Origin: Dehalococcoidia bacterium
GTDB lineage: Bacteria > Chloroflexota > Dehalococcoidia > JACQUA01
Direction of reading: 5' to 3'
Length of the DNA: 12,718 nt
Assembly: GCA_030689845.1 (NCBI GenBank)
Contig: JAUYHV010000139.1
Location: forward strand, 1 to 12,718
Within the stretch, counting starts at the first letter, position 1. Each line of letters opens with the position of its first letter. Below the pieces are notes generated by a model that did no database searches, had not been told where the DNA came from, and saw only the letters and a list, made by a program, of their open reading frames with translations. This document shows, piece after piece, positions 1-6,768 of the stretch. A program made the translations under genes and the position numbers.

Positions 1-183
1 GTAGGCCACTCCAGTTCCCATCCCAGGTTGTTGGAAAAAGCCGGCAGCAATCTTTCAAAAGCAAAGAAAGAAGGGCTGCTCGTAGACTATCACGTAAAAA
101 GATGCGGAGATGACCTTGAACTCATTATGACCCACACGTTAGGTGAGCACAATGAAAGCATTCATGTATGCCCATGGTCATGA
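1..183 (+). pseudogene. Fructose-1,6-bisphosphate aldolase/phosphatase remnant, N-terminal piece only
   Basis: Frame 1 is open from the window edge to a TGA at 181-183 and gives 60 residues. They read like the N-terminal region of the bifunctional FBP aldolase/phosphatase (type V FBPase) of archaea and some deep-branching bacteria: a GH..HP segment, then AKKEGLLVDYHV, then CGDDLELIMTHT and an IH..W segment. In that family the early His and the GDD aspartates help bind Mg2+, and the enzyme makes fructose-6-phosphate from triose phosphates in gluconeogenesis. The family is about 365-400 residues long. Here the similarity ends at the Trp two codons before the stop, and none of the three + frames of the following 37 bases continues it. 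The true start lies upstream of the window. This piece lacks most of the active site and should be non-functional. The family call is from memory of the motif, not a search. Confidence 0.7.
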
Positions 184-220
184 ATAAGCTTGTCGCTCGT
201 ATGCAGAACATATAAAATCC

Positions 221-838
221 ATGTCTAAATATCCTGAGCTTCTCCTGGCAACGGAAAACAAGGCAAAAATCAGGGAATTGTCTCAACTATTAGAAGGAAT
301 ACCATTTCGCATTCTAAGTCCCGACACAAAAGGCATCAAACTATCCGTTGAAGAAACTGGCAGGAGCATGGAAGAGAATGCGCGATTAAAAGCGACTGAT
401 TATGCCAGGGCAAGCGGGTTGATATCCATCGCCGACGATTCAGGACTCGAGGTAGATGCATTAAGTGGGGAACCGGGTATAAGATCCAGGCGGTACGCAG
501 GGGAAAACGCCTCGGATGAAGAAAGAATCAGTTTTATTTTAAAGAAAATGGTTGATATCCCCTGGGAAAAGAGATCGGCAAGATTTCGCTGCGTCCTTTC
601 CATTGCCACACCAGCAGGACAGGTTTCAATCTGTGAAGGCATATGTGAAGGTTACATAACATTCACGCCTCAAGGATCCGGTGGATTCGGCTATGACCCG
701 ATATTCTTCATACCAGAAATCGACAAAACGATGGCAGAACTGCCCGCGGAAATAAAAAACCAGGTAAGCCACCGGGCAAAAGCGGCAGGCAAAGCACGAC
801 TTATCCTTAACGATATTAGAGAAACGATTTTTTCATGA
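221..838 (+). CDS. rdgB: RdgB/HAM1 non-canonical purine NTP pyrophosphatase
   Basis: The 205-residue protein has the length and all landmarks of the RdgB/HAM1/ITPase family. It is expected to hydrolyse dITP, dXTP and ITP to the monophosphate plus pyrophosphate, which keeps deaminated purines out of nucleic acids. Visible motifs are the substrate loop ATENKAK (residues 10-16), the acidic VEET (43-46), the metal/catalytic segment ADDSGLEVDAL (71-81), RSRRYAG (88-94), GGFGYDPIF (154-162) and SHRAKA (183-188). The ATG at 221 puts the substrate loop at the usual distance from the N-terminus. No clear Shine-Dalgarno sequence precedes it; the bases just upstream are AT-rich (TATAAA at 211-216). It starts 37 bases after the fbp remnant. 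Its last codons overlap the next gene (moaA) by four bases in an ATGA arrangement, so the two are probably translationally coupled. Confidence 0.95.
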   Translation: MSKYPELLLATENKAKIRELSQLLEGIPFRILSPDTKGIKLSVEETGRSMEENARLKATDYARASGLISIADDSGLEVDALSGEPGIRSRRYAGENASDEERISFILKKMVDIPWEKRSARFRCVLSIATPAGQVSICEGICEGYITFTPQGSGGFGYDPIFFIPEIDKTMAELPAEIKNQVSHRAKAAGKARLILNDIRETIFS

Positions 839-1818
839 CAGGACTATCAGACTCTTTTAACAGACCAATAAACTATATGCGGATTTCGGTCACTGACCGC
901 TGCAACCTCCGCTGTATTTATTGTATGCCCGAGGAGGGCATATGCCTGAACGATCAAAAGGATATGCTTTCTTACGAGGAGATTTTTACTCTTGCCAGGG
1001 CAGCGGCGGCCACCGGCATTACAAAGGTGCGGATTACAGGCGGGGAGCCTCTTGTTAGGCTGGGTATTGTTAGCCTTGTCGAGATGTTATCGAAGATCAA
1101 CGAGATTGATGACCTTTCCCTCACAACCAACGGTCTTCTGCTGCGCAGGTACGCAACTGGACTAAAAAATGCAGGGTTGAAACGAGTTAATGTCAGCCTT
1201 GATACCTTAAGGGAAAACAAATTCAAGACCATTACAAGAGGGCAGGGGCTTGAAGATGTTTTAAAGGGCATTGAAGCGGCTAAGGAAGCAGGTCTGCTAC
1301 CGGTAAAAATAAACGTTGTCGTTTTAAGGGGAATTAATGATGACGAGATACTGGATTTCGCCAGAAAAACCTTGACATCGGATTGGAATGTCCGTTTTAT
1401 TGAGTTTATGCCCTTTGGCAGTCAGCAAATGGATGAAAACCGTCTTGTAACTGTAACTGAAATAAGGGAAAGATTAGCGACTTTTGGACCCCTTATTCCC
1501 GTAACCGGTACCCAGGGGGGAGGACCGGCCAAATATTATCGTTTTTCCGGTGGAAAAGGATCAATCGGTTTTATCAGCCCCGTTACAGAGCATTTTTGTT
1601 TTTCGTGCAACCGTCTTCGCCTGACCTCAACCGGCATGCTGCGACCGTGTCTCCTGGACGAGTATGAAATTAATCTACGAGACCCTTTACGCCGGGGAGT
1701 TGGTCTCGACGAACTGTCCGGTTTAATCCGGGACGGTGCCCAATGTAAACCTGAGGGTCACAGGCTGGCCGAAAACATAGTCCCCCGGGACAAATTTATG
1801 ACTCAGGTAGGGGGATAG
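835..1818 (+). CDS. moaA: GTP 3',8-cyclase MoaA (radical SAM)
   Basis: This is a complete 327-residue MoaA, which converts GTP to 3',8-cyclo-7,8-dihydro-GTP in the first step of molybdenum cofactor (Moco) synthesis. The radical SAM cluster motif CNLRCIYC supplies C23, C27 and C30. GGEP at 69-72 is the SAM-binding motif. The C-terminal second [4Fe-4S] cluster that holds GTP is supplied by C255, C258 and C272 (FCFSCNR...RPC). The chain ends in MTQVGG; the terminal GG tail is needed for activity in known MoaA proteins and is intact. The start ATG overlaps the rdgB stop (ATGA, 835-838). The stop is followed after two bases by moaC. The pairing with moaC is the normal functional one; the pairing with rdgB is only positional. 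Confidence 0.97.
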   Translation: MTGLSDSFNRPINYMRISVTDRCNLRCIYCMPEEGICLNDQKDMLSYEEIFTLARAAAATGITKVRITGGEPLVRLGIVSLVEMLSKINEIDDLSLTTNGLLLRRYATGLKNAGLKRVNVSLDTLRENKFKTITRGQGLEDVLKGIEAAKEAGLLPVKINVVVLRGINDDEILDFARKTLTSDWNVRFIEFMPFGSQQMDENRLVTVTEIRERLATFGPLIPVTGTQGGGPAKYYRFSGGKGSIGFISPVTEHFCFSCNRLRLTSTGMLRPCLLDEYEINLRDPLRRGVGLDELSGLIRDGAQCKPEGHRLAENIVPRDKFMTQVGG

Positions 1819-1820
1819 TC

Positions 1821-2303
1821 ATGGAAAAATTAACCCATCTGGACGAGTCAGGACACGCCCGCATGGTAGACATAACAAGTAAAGGGAATACTAACAGAGT
1901 TGCTGTAGCAAAGGGAATCGTAAGAATGAAACCTTCCACCATCCGGTTGTTACTGCAGGGGGATATTACAAAGGGTGATGTTCTGGGAGTTGCCCGGGTT
2001 GCCGGCATAATGGGGGCCAAGCAAACGCCTTCTTTAATCCCACTGTGCCACCCCCTTTTGTTGGGCGATGTAAACGTGGACTTTAAGGTACTTAAATCAG
2101 AGAACTCCATTGAAATAACGGCCACGGTTAGTTGTACCGGTCAGACAGGTGTGGAAATGGAAGCAATGACCACCGTGGCAGTAAGCGCATTGACCATTTA
2201 CGATATGTGCAAGGCGGTGGACCGGACTATAAAACTCGATAACATCCGCCTGTTAAAAAAGAGCGGCGGAAAAAGCGGGTCGATAGTCCTGGAAGAAGCA
2301 TAG
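1821..2303 (+). CDS. moaC: Cyclic pyranopterin monophosphate synthase MoaC
   Basis: At 160 residues this has the normal MoaC length. MoaC takes the MoaA product and rearranges it to cyclic pyranopterin monophosphate. The recognisable segments are ARMVDIT (13-19), ITKGDVLGVARVAGI (49-63), LIPLCHPL (72-79), GVEMEAMT (110-117) and YDMCKAVDR (127-135). The family active-site residues line up as K51, K67, H77, E112, E114, D128 and K131, so it should be active. The start follows moaA after two bases, and a purine-rich stretch GGGGGA (1810-1815) inside the moaA end can act as ribosome binding site. The next gene starts one base after the stop, so expression is probably from the same transcript as rdgB and moaA. 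Confidence 0.97.
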   Translation: MEKLTHLDESGHARMVDITSKGNTNRVAVAKGIVRMKPSTIRLLLQGDITKGDVLGVARVAGIMGAKQTPSLIPLCHPLLLGDVNVDFKVLKSENSIEITATVSCTGQTGVEMEAMTTVAVSALTIYDMCKAVDRTIKLDNIRLLKKSGGKSGSIVLEEA

Positions 2304-2304
2304 G

Positions 2305-3153
2305 ATGGGTGGTAGGAACCAGGCAAAAGGCATAATATTCGGTACGGCCGGTATCCCCCGCAGTTCCACAGGACCAACAAGCTGGGCCGGGATCGAAAAA
2401 ATAAAACAACTGGGGCTTGGGTGTATGGAACTTGAGTTTGTTTACGGAGTCCGCATGAACAAGCAAACTGCTTTAATGGTGTATGAAACAGCCCAGAGAC
2501 ATGACATAAAATTATCAGCCCATTGTCCGTATTATATCAATCTCAACAGCAGGAACCCCGGAACCATTGAATCAAGCCGGCGGCAAATAATAAAAACTGC
2601 CCAAATCGCTTCCCAATGTGGGGCGACTTCCATAACATTTCATGCTGCATTCTACATGGGCGATGCACGTGAAAAGGTTTACCAGGTTGTCAGGGACAAT
2701 ATAATTAGGGTAATGGAGGCTCTTAAGGAAGAGGATATCAACATTTGGATCCGGCCGGAAATAAGCGGCAAAATAAGTTCTTTCGGCACCCTTGACGAAA
2801 TCCTTGAACTCAGCGCTGAAATACCCGGGGTAGCCCCTTGTATCGACTTTTCCCACTGGTACGCCAGGCAAACAGGGTTTAATTCCTATCCTGAATTCTC
2901 AGGACTTTTGAAAAAGGTGGGGAAAAAGCTGGGGCCGTCTTCCCTGGAGTCGATGCACCTTCATGTTTCAGGCATTAAATATGGTAAAAGTGGTGAAACC
3001 AAGCACCTGAACTTGATGGAAAGCAATTTTAACTACACCGAACTTCTCCAGGCATTGATAGACAACGGATGCTCAGGGCTGTTAATTTGTGAAAGCCCCA
3101 ACCTGGAGGACGATGCCCTGCTTCTGCAGGAAACTTATCACAAATTATCGTAG
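2305..3153 (+). CDS. Endonuclease IV-like TIM-barrel protein (AP endonuclease family 2)
   Basis: The 282-residue protein matches endonuclease IV (Nfo, about 280-285 residues), a metal-dependent TIM barrel that cuts DNA 5' of abasic sites. The series of metal ligands is readable: H73 in SAHCPYYINL, H113 in TFHAAFY, E152 in RPEISG, D181 and H184 in CIDFSHW, H218 in MHLHVSG, H234 in KHLNL and E263 in CESPNLEDDA. The Asp of the usual D-x-H ligand pair (D229 in E. coli Nfo) is replaced: the equivalent position is T232, with E231 beside it. From memory this GE..HL form occurs in archaeal-type relatives, so it may be a subfamily trait and not damage. The ATG is one base after the moaC stop and has GGAAG at 2291-2295 as ribosome binding site. 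A sugar isomerase of the same fold is a less likely alternative because H73, H113, D181, H184 and E263 are all present. Confidence 0.8.
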   Translation: MGGRNQAKGIIFGTAGIPRSSTGPTSWAGIEKIKQLGLGCMELEFVYGVRMNKQTALMVYETAQRHDIKLSAHCPYYINLNSRNPGTIESSRRQIIKTAQIASQCGATSITFHAAFYMGDAREKVYQVVRDNIIRVMEALKEEDINIWIRPEISGKISSFGTLDEILELSAEIPGVAPCIDFSHWYARQTGFNSYPEFSGLLKKVGKKLGPSSLESMHLHVSGIKYGKSGETKHLNLMESNFNYTELLQALIDNGCSGLLICESPNLEDDALLLQETYHKLS

Positions 3154-3245
3154 GGGAAATCCCGGTATGTGCCTGGAACTATTTTATTAGCATTACACCT
3201 GGATGCAAAATATTACTAACCTTTTGTTATAGAGCAGTTCCCGGG

Positions 3246-3920
3246 TTAATTATTTGATACCTCACTGATTTTCCTCAAACCTTCAAAAAGGGCCTGGATT
3301 TGTTGGGGACTCATGGAAACAAGGTCCTTTGAATCAATATGCACGGTTATGCCAGGTTGCAGTGTCTTGTCTATTTGCCGGTCCGATGGAGTAAACCCCT
3401 TAAATATTTTGTCTGCTGTTGGAACTTGAGGAATTGATTCAACTGTATCCCTTATTTTTCGGCCCGGTTTTGCCTTTTGCTGGATGCCAATCCCGCCAAG
3501 GGGAATTCCGGCGAAAACACAAAGGTCAGAGAATAAACGGGTGGCTCTCTCCGCAGTGGCAGGGGAGTAATTGCGTGCAAAATAACTGACAATTGTTTCC
3601 CTGCTTTCCCTGGAAACATCAAGACGAGAAAATAAAGTGTTGTAAGCCCTTTTTAATAAAACCCTTAAGTTATTCTGGTAGTCTTCAATTTCATCCGACT
3701 GCAGTAACCTGAAAATTGGTGTAGGCTTGCCGTCACTTTCGACCAGACCGAGAAATTTCAGGGCGCTTAAAACACCGAATACCTGTCCCCTTGTAATCCC
3801 GTAGTCCTGTAACAACCTACCGTCTACATTTTGAGGCGTATCGACATGTCTTATATGCTCCAGGAACGTTTTTATTACTTCCGACGGTACGTAGGGTGCA
3901 AGGTATTTTTTCTTTTCCAT
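3246..3920 (-). CDS. DUF5343-family protein
   Basis: This 224-residue protein of unknown biochemical role resembles the DUF5343 family: VFGVLSALKFLGLVESDGKPTP (48-68) is the family's hallmark and has the look of a winged-helix unit. It is followed by a helical part (about 75-140) ending in CVFAGIPLG. A polar linker (145-185) leads to a short C-terminal unit, ITVHIDS...MSPQQIQALFEGLRKI (191-218), which resembles the strand-helix tail seen in other members of this family. There is no signal peptide or membrane segment. It stands alone on the - strand and converges on the endonuclease IV-like gene with a 92-bp gap. Its upstream side opens onto a 676-bp region full of operator-like repeats, which makes a DNA-binding or self-regulated protein a reasonable guess. 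That role is inference only. Confidence 0.75.
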   Translation of the reverse strand: MEKKKYLAPYVPSEVIKTFLEHIRHVDTPQNVDGRLLQDYGITRGQVFGVLSALKFLGLVESDGKPTPIFRLLQSDEIEDYQNNLRVLLKRAYNTLFSRLDVSRESRETIVSYFARNYSPATAERATRLFSDLCVFAGIPLGGIGIQQKAKPGRKIRDTVESIPQVPTADKIFKGFTPSDRQIDKTLQPGITVHIDSKDLVSMSPQQIQALFEGLRKISEVSNN

Positions 3921-3945
3921 TTCAATATATTTGTCAATAAATACT

Positions 3946-3980
3946 ACTTGTTATTATTACAATACAATTGTAATACAAGT
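3946..3980. promoter_or_regulatory. Operator-like palindrome upstream of the DUF5343 gene
   Basis: ATTACAAT (3956-3963) and ATTGTAAT (3967-3974) form a perfect 8-bp inverted repeat around ACA. Outer arms ACTTGT (3946-3951) and ACAAGT (3975-3980) extend the symmetry, with four extra bases in the left arm. It lies 26-60 bases upstream of the DUF5343 start codon, where a repressor site would be expected. The bound protein is unknown; DUF5343 itself or an unlinked regulator are both possible. Confidence 0.5.
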
Positions 3981-4003
3981 TAATTAATTGTCAAGTTCCG
4001 ATA

Positions 4004-4210
4004 TTGCAATATTACAAGGCTCTATTCTCGGGACACCTTGCAATATCCCAATCCCCTCGCAATGAACGGAACATGACCGGTTTTATCGGGCAACACGTGA
4101 CTATAGCCAATATCATTAAAATACTTGCATTTATTACAAGACAACATTTATATATATTGCAATGTTGCTTTTTATCTTTACAACACTCTTCAATGTAATT
4201 GCAAGTAATT
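4004..4210. repeat. Cluster of degenerate TTGCAAT / ATTACAAG motifs
   Basis: Related words recur: TTGCAATATTACAAGG (4004-4019), CCTTGCAATATCCC (4036-4049), ACTTGCATTTATTACAAG (4123-4140), ATTGCAATGTTGC (4156-4168) and, on the other strand, ACTTGCAATTACATTG (4191-4206). Together with the palindrome at 3946-3980 they suggest a consensus close to CTTGCAATATTACAAG. Spacing is irregular, so this is not a CRISPR array. Multiple binding sites for one regulator is the simplest reading, though AT-rich DNA raises the chance level. Confidence 0.4.
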
Positions 4211-4556
4211 CAGTGAAAACGTTGTTGTATTCACAGCTGGTATTAGCAGTCGGTAATCCCATGAAAAACCCCGGGGATAACAAATTAAAACAACTGAACG
4301 AACCCTTCGATTTATACCCTTCATAATTTCCAAAAATAAGCCTCTTCAAATGTTTGTTGGTGGGTTTGGTAGGGGTTGACCGTTTAAAGGGCTTTTTTGT
4401 TGATAATAGAGGCCATCGACTCTATCGGCATGCCGGGTTTATCCATAAAGTACGGAGGCCGTGTTTAATGGTTAAAAAACCTTTACCTGGACCTGAAACT
4501 AATTAATGTTGAAGATACTTCAACAAGCAACAACGGATTAGGACAAGATAAGATTC

Positions 4557-4586
4557 TTGCTATCTCAATATAAGAAACATTATTAT
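4557..4586 (+). promoter_or_regulatory. Candidate promoter of the DUF2298 gene
   Basis: TTGCTA (4557-4562, 4 of 6 matches to TTGACA) and TATTAT (4581-4586, 5 of 6 matches to TATAAT) are 18 bases apart. The predicted transcription start is near 4593, only a few bases before the ATG at 4597. This agrees with the lack of a ribosome binding site. Confidence 0.4.
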
Positions 4587-4596
4587 TAAAGCCACG

Positions 4597-6768
4597 ATGG
4601 AAGATATTTTCTATTCATTCTTGTTCTGGTTGCTTACCGTGGTGATAGGGTTGATTGCATTTCCCTTTACAGCAGGATTATGTCGTTCCATGCCCGACAG
4701 GGGGTACGGCATTTCAAAAATCCTGGGTATTTTAATAGCAACATATTTTATATGGCTGTTTCCGAGTTTGAGGATGTTAAAATTTGGGAACTGGGTAATA
4801 ATTTTATCAATAACGATCCTGGCATTGTTATCATTTATTTTTGGGATACGGCGGCATACCTTCAAATTAAGCAACTTCTTTAACAGGTCCACAATATCCA
4901 TAGAATTACTTTACGCCGCCTCATATTCGTTTTTTATCTGGATGCTTTGGCAGAGACCGGACATCTATTTCTCCCAACTGGAAGATTTTGCCAACTTCGG
5001 CTTCATACAATCCATATTCCGCAGCACCTATTTTCCGCCTGGTGACCCGTGGTTCTCGGGGGCAACCATACCATATTATTATGCCGGGCATCTCATCATT
5101 GCCTGGATGGGAAAACTGACTAACCTTCCCCTTGAAATTGCCTTTAATACCGGTGCGGCAACCTTTTTTTCCCTGGCTGTTTCAGCCTGTTGTGGAATTG
5201 GATACAATCTTACAAAAAAATTAAAATATGGAATCATTTCCGCTGTTTTTGTTTGTTTCGCCGGCTATATTACCGGGTCCATTCAACTGGCTGCCCAGAT
5301 ATTTCACACACAAATATGGGGGTTCACCCCGATTACGCTAAGCGGCTTGAACGATTGGTTTTTCTCTTTCAACTGGTGGAGCACTATCTGGATAATACCT
5401 AATGCAGTCACGTTTTACCCTTACTACGTATTATCCAACGCCGACAACCATCCCATGGCAAGCAGTATCCCTTTCCAGTTGATGTTCATACAACTGGTGA
5501 TGAACCTTGTATTTGGCCGTTCGGTTAACCCGGGGGAGCATAAATTCAAACCGGTTCTTGAATGGGCGGTCATTGCTATTTCTCTTGGGTTCTTCCTGTT
5601 CATAAATCCATGGGTTTATCCGGTTTACCTTGTGTTTCTTGCGATTGCACTGGTCTTTCTAAATAAAAGGGACACCGCTCTTCGGATCATTTTTGTGGTG
5701 ATATCAGGGTTAATCCTGTATCTTCCCTTTTTACTGACCCGGGGTCCGGCGGGGATTCGAGGTTTTGGTATTGTCACAGAAAGGACGCCATTTTACAGTT
5801 ACCTCGGTATATTTATTGCCTTCTTGTTTATCATTTTCCCGGCCGTATTTGTTGCCAACAGAAATAAAGCGCATCACATTCTCATACCTGCCTCTGCGGT
5901 TATTATCGGTACAGCGGTAGCCTTGCTGATGAATTTTCAAATATTAATTATTTTGTTACCGCCGCTGGCCTTTGTATCCTTAATATTAATCCGTGACCAA
6001 TCGGAAATGGAATTAAAGTTCACCGCTGTTCTTATTTTCGTGGCCCTGGGGCTGGCCTTAGTTTCAGATATATTTTTTATCAAAGATGCCTATAGCCACC
6101 CATGGGAGCGTTACAACACAGTAATGAAAAGTTACCTTACTCAATGGGTTTTTATGGGAATAGCAGCATCATACTGCCTCTATTACATAACAAATAAATT
6201 TACAGGAATTACAAAATATCTCACGGTAATTCCCGCTGTATTGCTGGTTTCCGCATCGCTGGTACACCCGGTTGCTTCTACTGCCAGTTGGACATCAGGA
6301 AGGACGAATTTTCTTGGGCCCGGACGCCACTCACTTAATGGATTGACCTATTTGCAACATTATAATAATAGCGATTATCTGGCCATAAAATGGCTTAATA
6401 ATAACGTTTCCGGAACACCCGTAATTCTGGAAACCCCGGGGCATGGAATAGGTATTTATAACTCCAGGGTATCGTCACTGACGGGACTGCCAACCACTTT
6501 AGGATGGGATTCCTGGGAAGTACAGTGGGGACGAACCTGGGATGAAGTGCAGGAACGGGTAGTAGATACGTCCGCTATTTTCAGCAAGAATGATTTGCAT
6601 GAAACATTGGGCCTAATTAGCAAGTATAAAATAGAGTATATTTATATTGGAAACCTGGAAAAGGGAACGTACCCGCCGGAGGGATTGAATAAGTTCGGAG
6701 CCAACCCCGATTACTTCAAAAAGGTTTATAACTACGGAGATGTAGCGATTTACAAGGTTACCGATTAA
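4597..6768 (+). CDS. DUF2298 (Chlor_Arch_YYY) multi-pass membrane protein, putative GT-C-like
   Basis: This is a 723-residue integral membrane protein with about a dozen or more hydrophobic segments (for example 5-25, 41-56, 65-83, 104-118, 184-202, 212-228, 325-355, 362-380, 402-420, 428-466, 474-494, 515-531, 540-556). It has the marks of DUF2298: QLEDFANFGF (127-136), PPGDPWFSG...IPYYYAGH (147-165, including the YYY that names the family), NPWVYPVYL (337-345) and ERYNTVMKSYLTQWV (504-518). A soluble C-terminal domain starts near 580 and contains WLNNNVSGTPVILETPGHG (599-617) and TGLPTTLGWDSWEVQW (629-644). The family is thought to resemble membrane glycosyltransferases that use lipid-linked sugars, with the acidic loop after the first helices as the possible active site, but no substrate is established. 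A stop codon lies in frame at 4585-4587, so the ATG at 4597 is the first available. Its stop overlaps that of the convergent gene. Confidence 0.85.
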   Translation: MEDIFYSFLFWLLTVVIGLIAFPFTAGLCRSMPDRGYGISKILGILIATYFIWLFPSLRMLKFGNWVIILSITILALLSFIFGIRRHTFKLSNFFNRSTISIELLYAASYSFFIWMLWQRPDIYFSQLEDFANFGFIQSIFRSTYFPPGDPWFSGATIPYYYAGHLIIAWMGKLTNLPLEIAFNTGAATFFSLAVSACCGIGYNLTKKLKYGIISAVFVCFAGYITGSIQLAAQIFHTQIWGFTPITLSGLNDWFFSFNWWSTIWIIPNAVTFYPYYVLSNADNHPMASSIPFQLMFIQLVMNLVFGRSVNPGEHKFKPVLEWAVIAISLGFFLFINPWVYPVYLVFLAIALVFLNKRDTALRIIFVVISGLILYLPFLLTRGPAGIRGFGIVTERTPFYSYLGIFIAFLFIIFPAVFVANRNKAHHILIPASAVIIGTAVALLMNFQILIILLPPLAFVSLILIRDQSEMELKFTAVLIFVALGLALVSDIFFIKDAYSHPWERYNTVMKSYLTQWVFMGIAASYCLYYITNKFTGITKYLTVIPAVLLVSASLVHPVASTASWTSGRTNFLGPGRHSLNGLTYLQHYNNSDYLAIKWLNNNVSGTPVILETPGHGIGIYNSRVSSLTGLPTTLGWDSWEVQWGRTWDEVQERVVDTSAIFSKNDLHETLGLISKYKIEYIYIGNLEKGTYPPEGLNKFGANPDYFKKVYNYGDVAIYKVTD

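Larger units (their letters stand above)
3921..4596. other. 676-bp gene-free AT-rich region between divergent genes
   Basis: No convincing coding region is visible: the short ORFs here have no recognisable motif and unbalanced composition. The left half (3946-4210) carries repeated TTGCAAT and ATTACAAG words. The right half (4400-4530) carries a series of small dyads: ATAGAG/CTCTAT around an 8-base loop (4406-4425), the 10-bp palindrome CGGCATGCCG (4426-4435), ACGG/CCGT (4452-4462), GGTT/AACC (4470-4481) and GTTGAAG/CTTCAAC around a 3-base loop (4508-4524). The region separates the divergently read DUF5343 and DUF2298 genes, so it must hold both sets of promoters. It could also hide a non-coding RNA or a decayed insertion. 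Confidence 0.6.

Noticed and set aside
190..216. rdgB promoter TTGTCG / TATAAA
   Set aside because: Spacing is only 15 bases and the -10 is four bases from the ATG, so the start would fall inside the first codons.
1796..2125. Open frame antisense to moaC
   Set aside because: It is a shadow of a strongly conserved gene with no motif of its own.
3154..3245. Bidirectional terminator between the endonuclease IV-like and DUF5343 genes
   Set aside because: GGAACT (3175-3180) and AGTTCC (3236-3241) pair but are 55 bases apart, and no T-run follows a good stem.
3946..4210. Short CRISPR-like array
   Set aside because: Repeat words are short, degenerate, in both orientations and irregularly spaced, and there are no cas genes.
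4134..4349. 71-residue - strand open frame in the large gap
   Set aside because: It has no motif, no ribosome binding site and lies over the repeat cluster.
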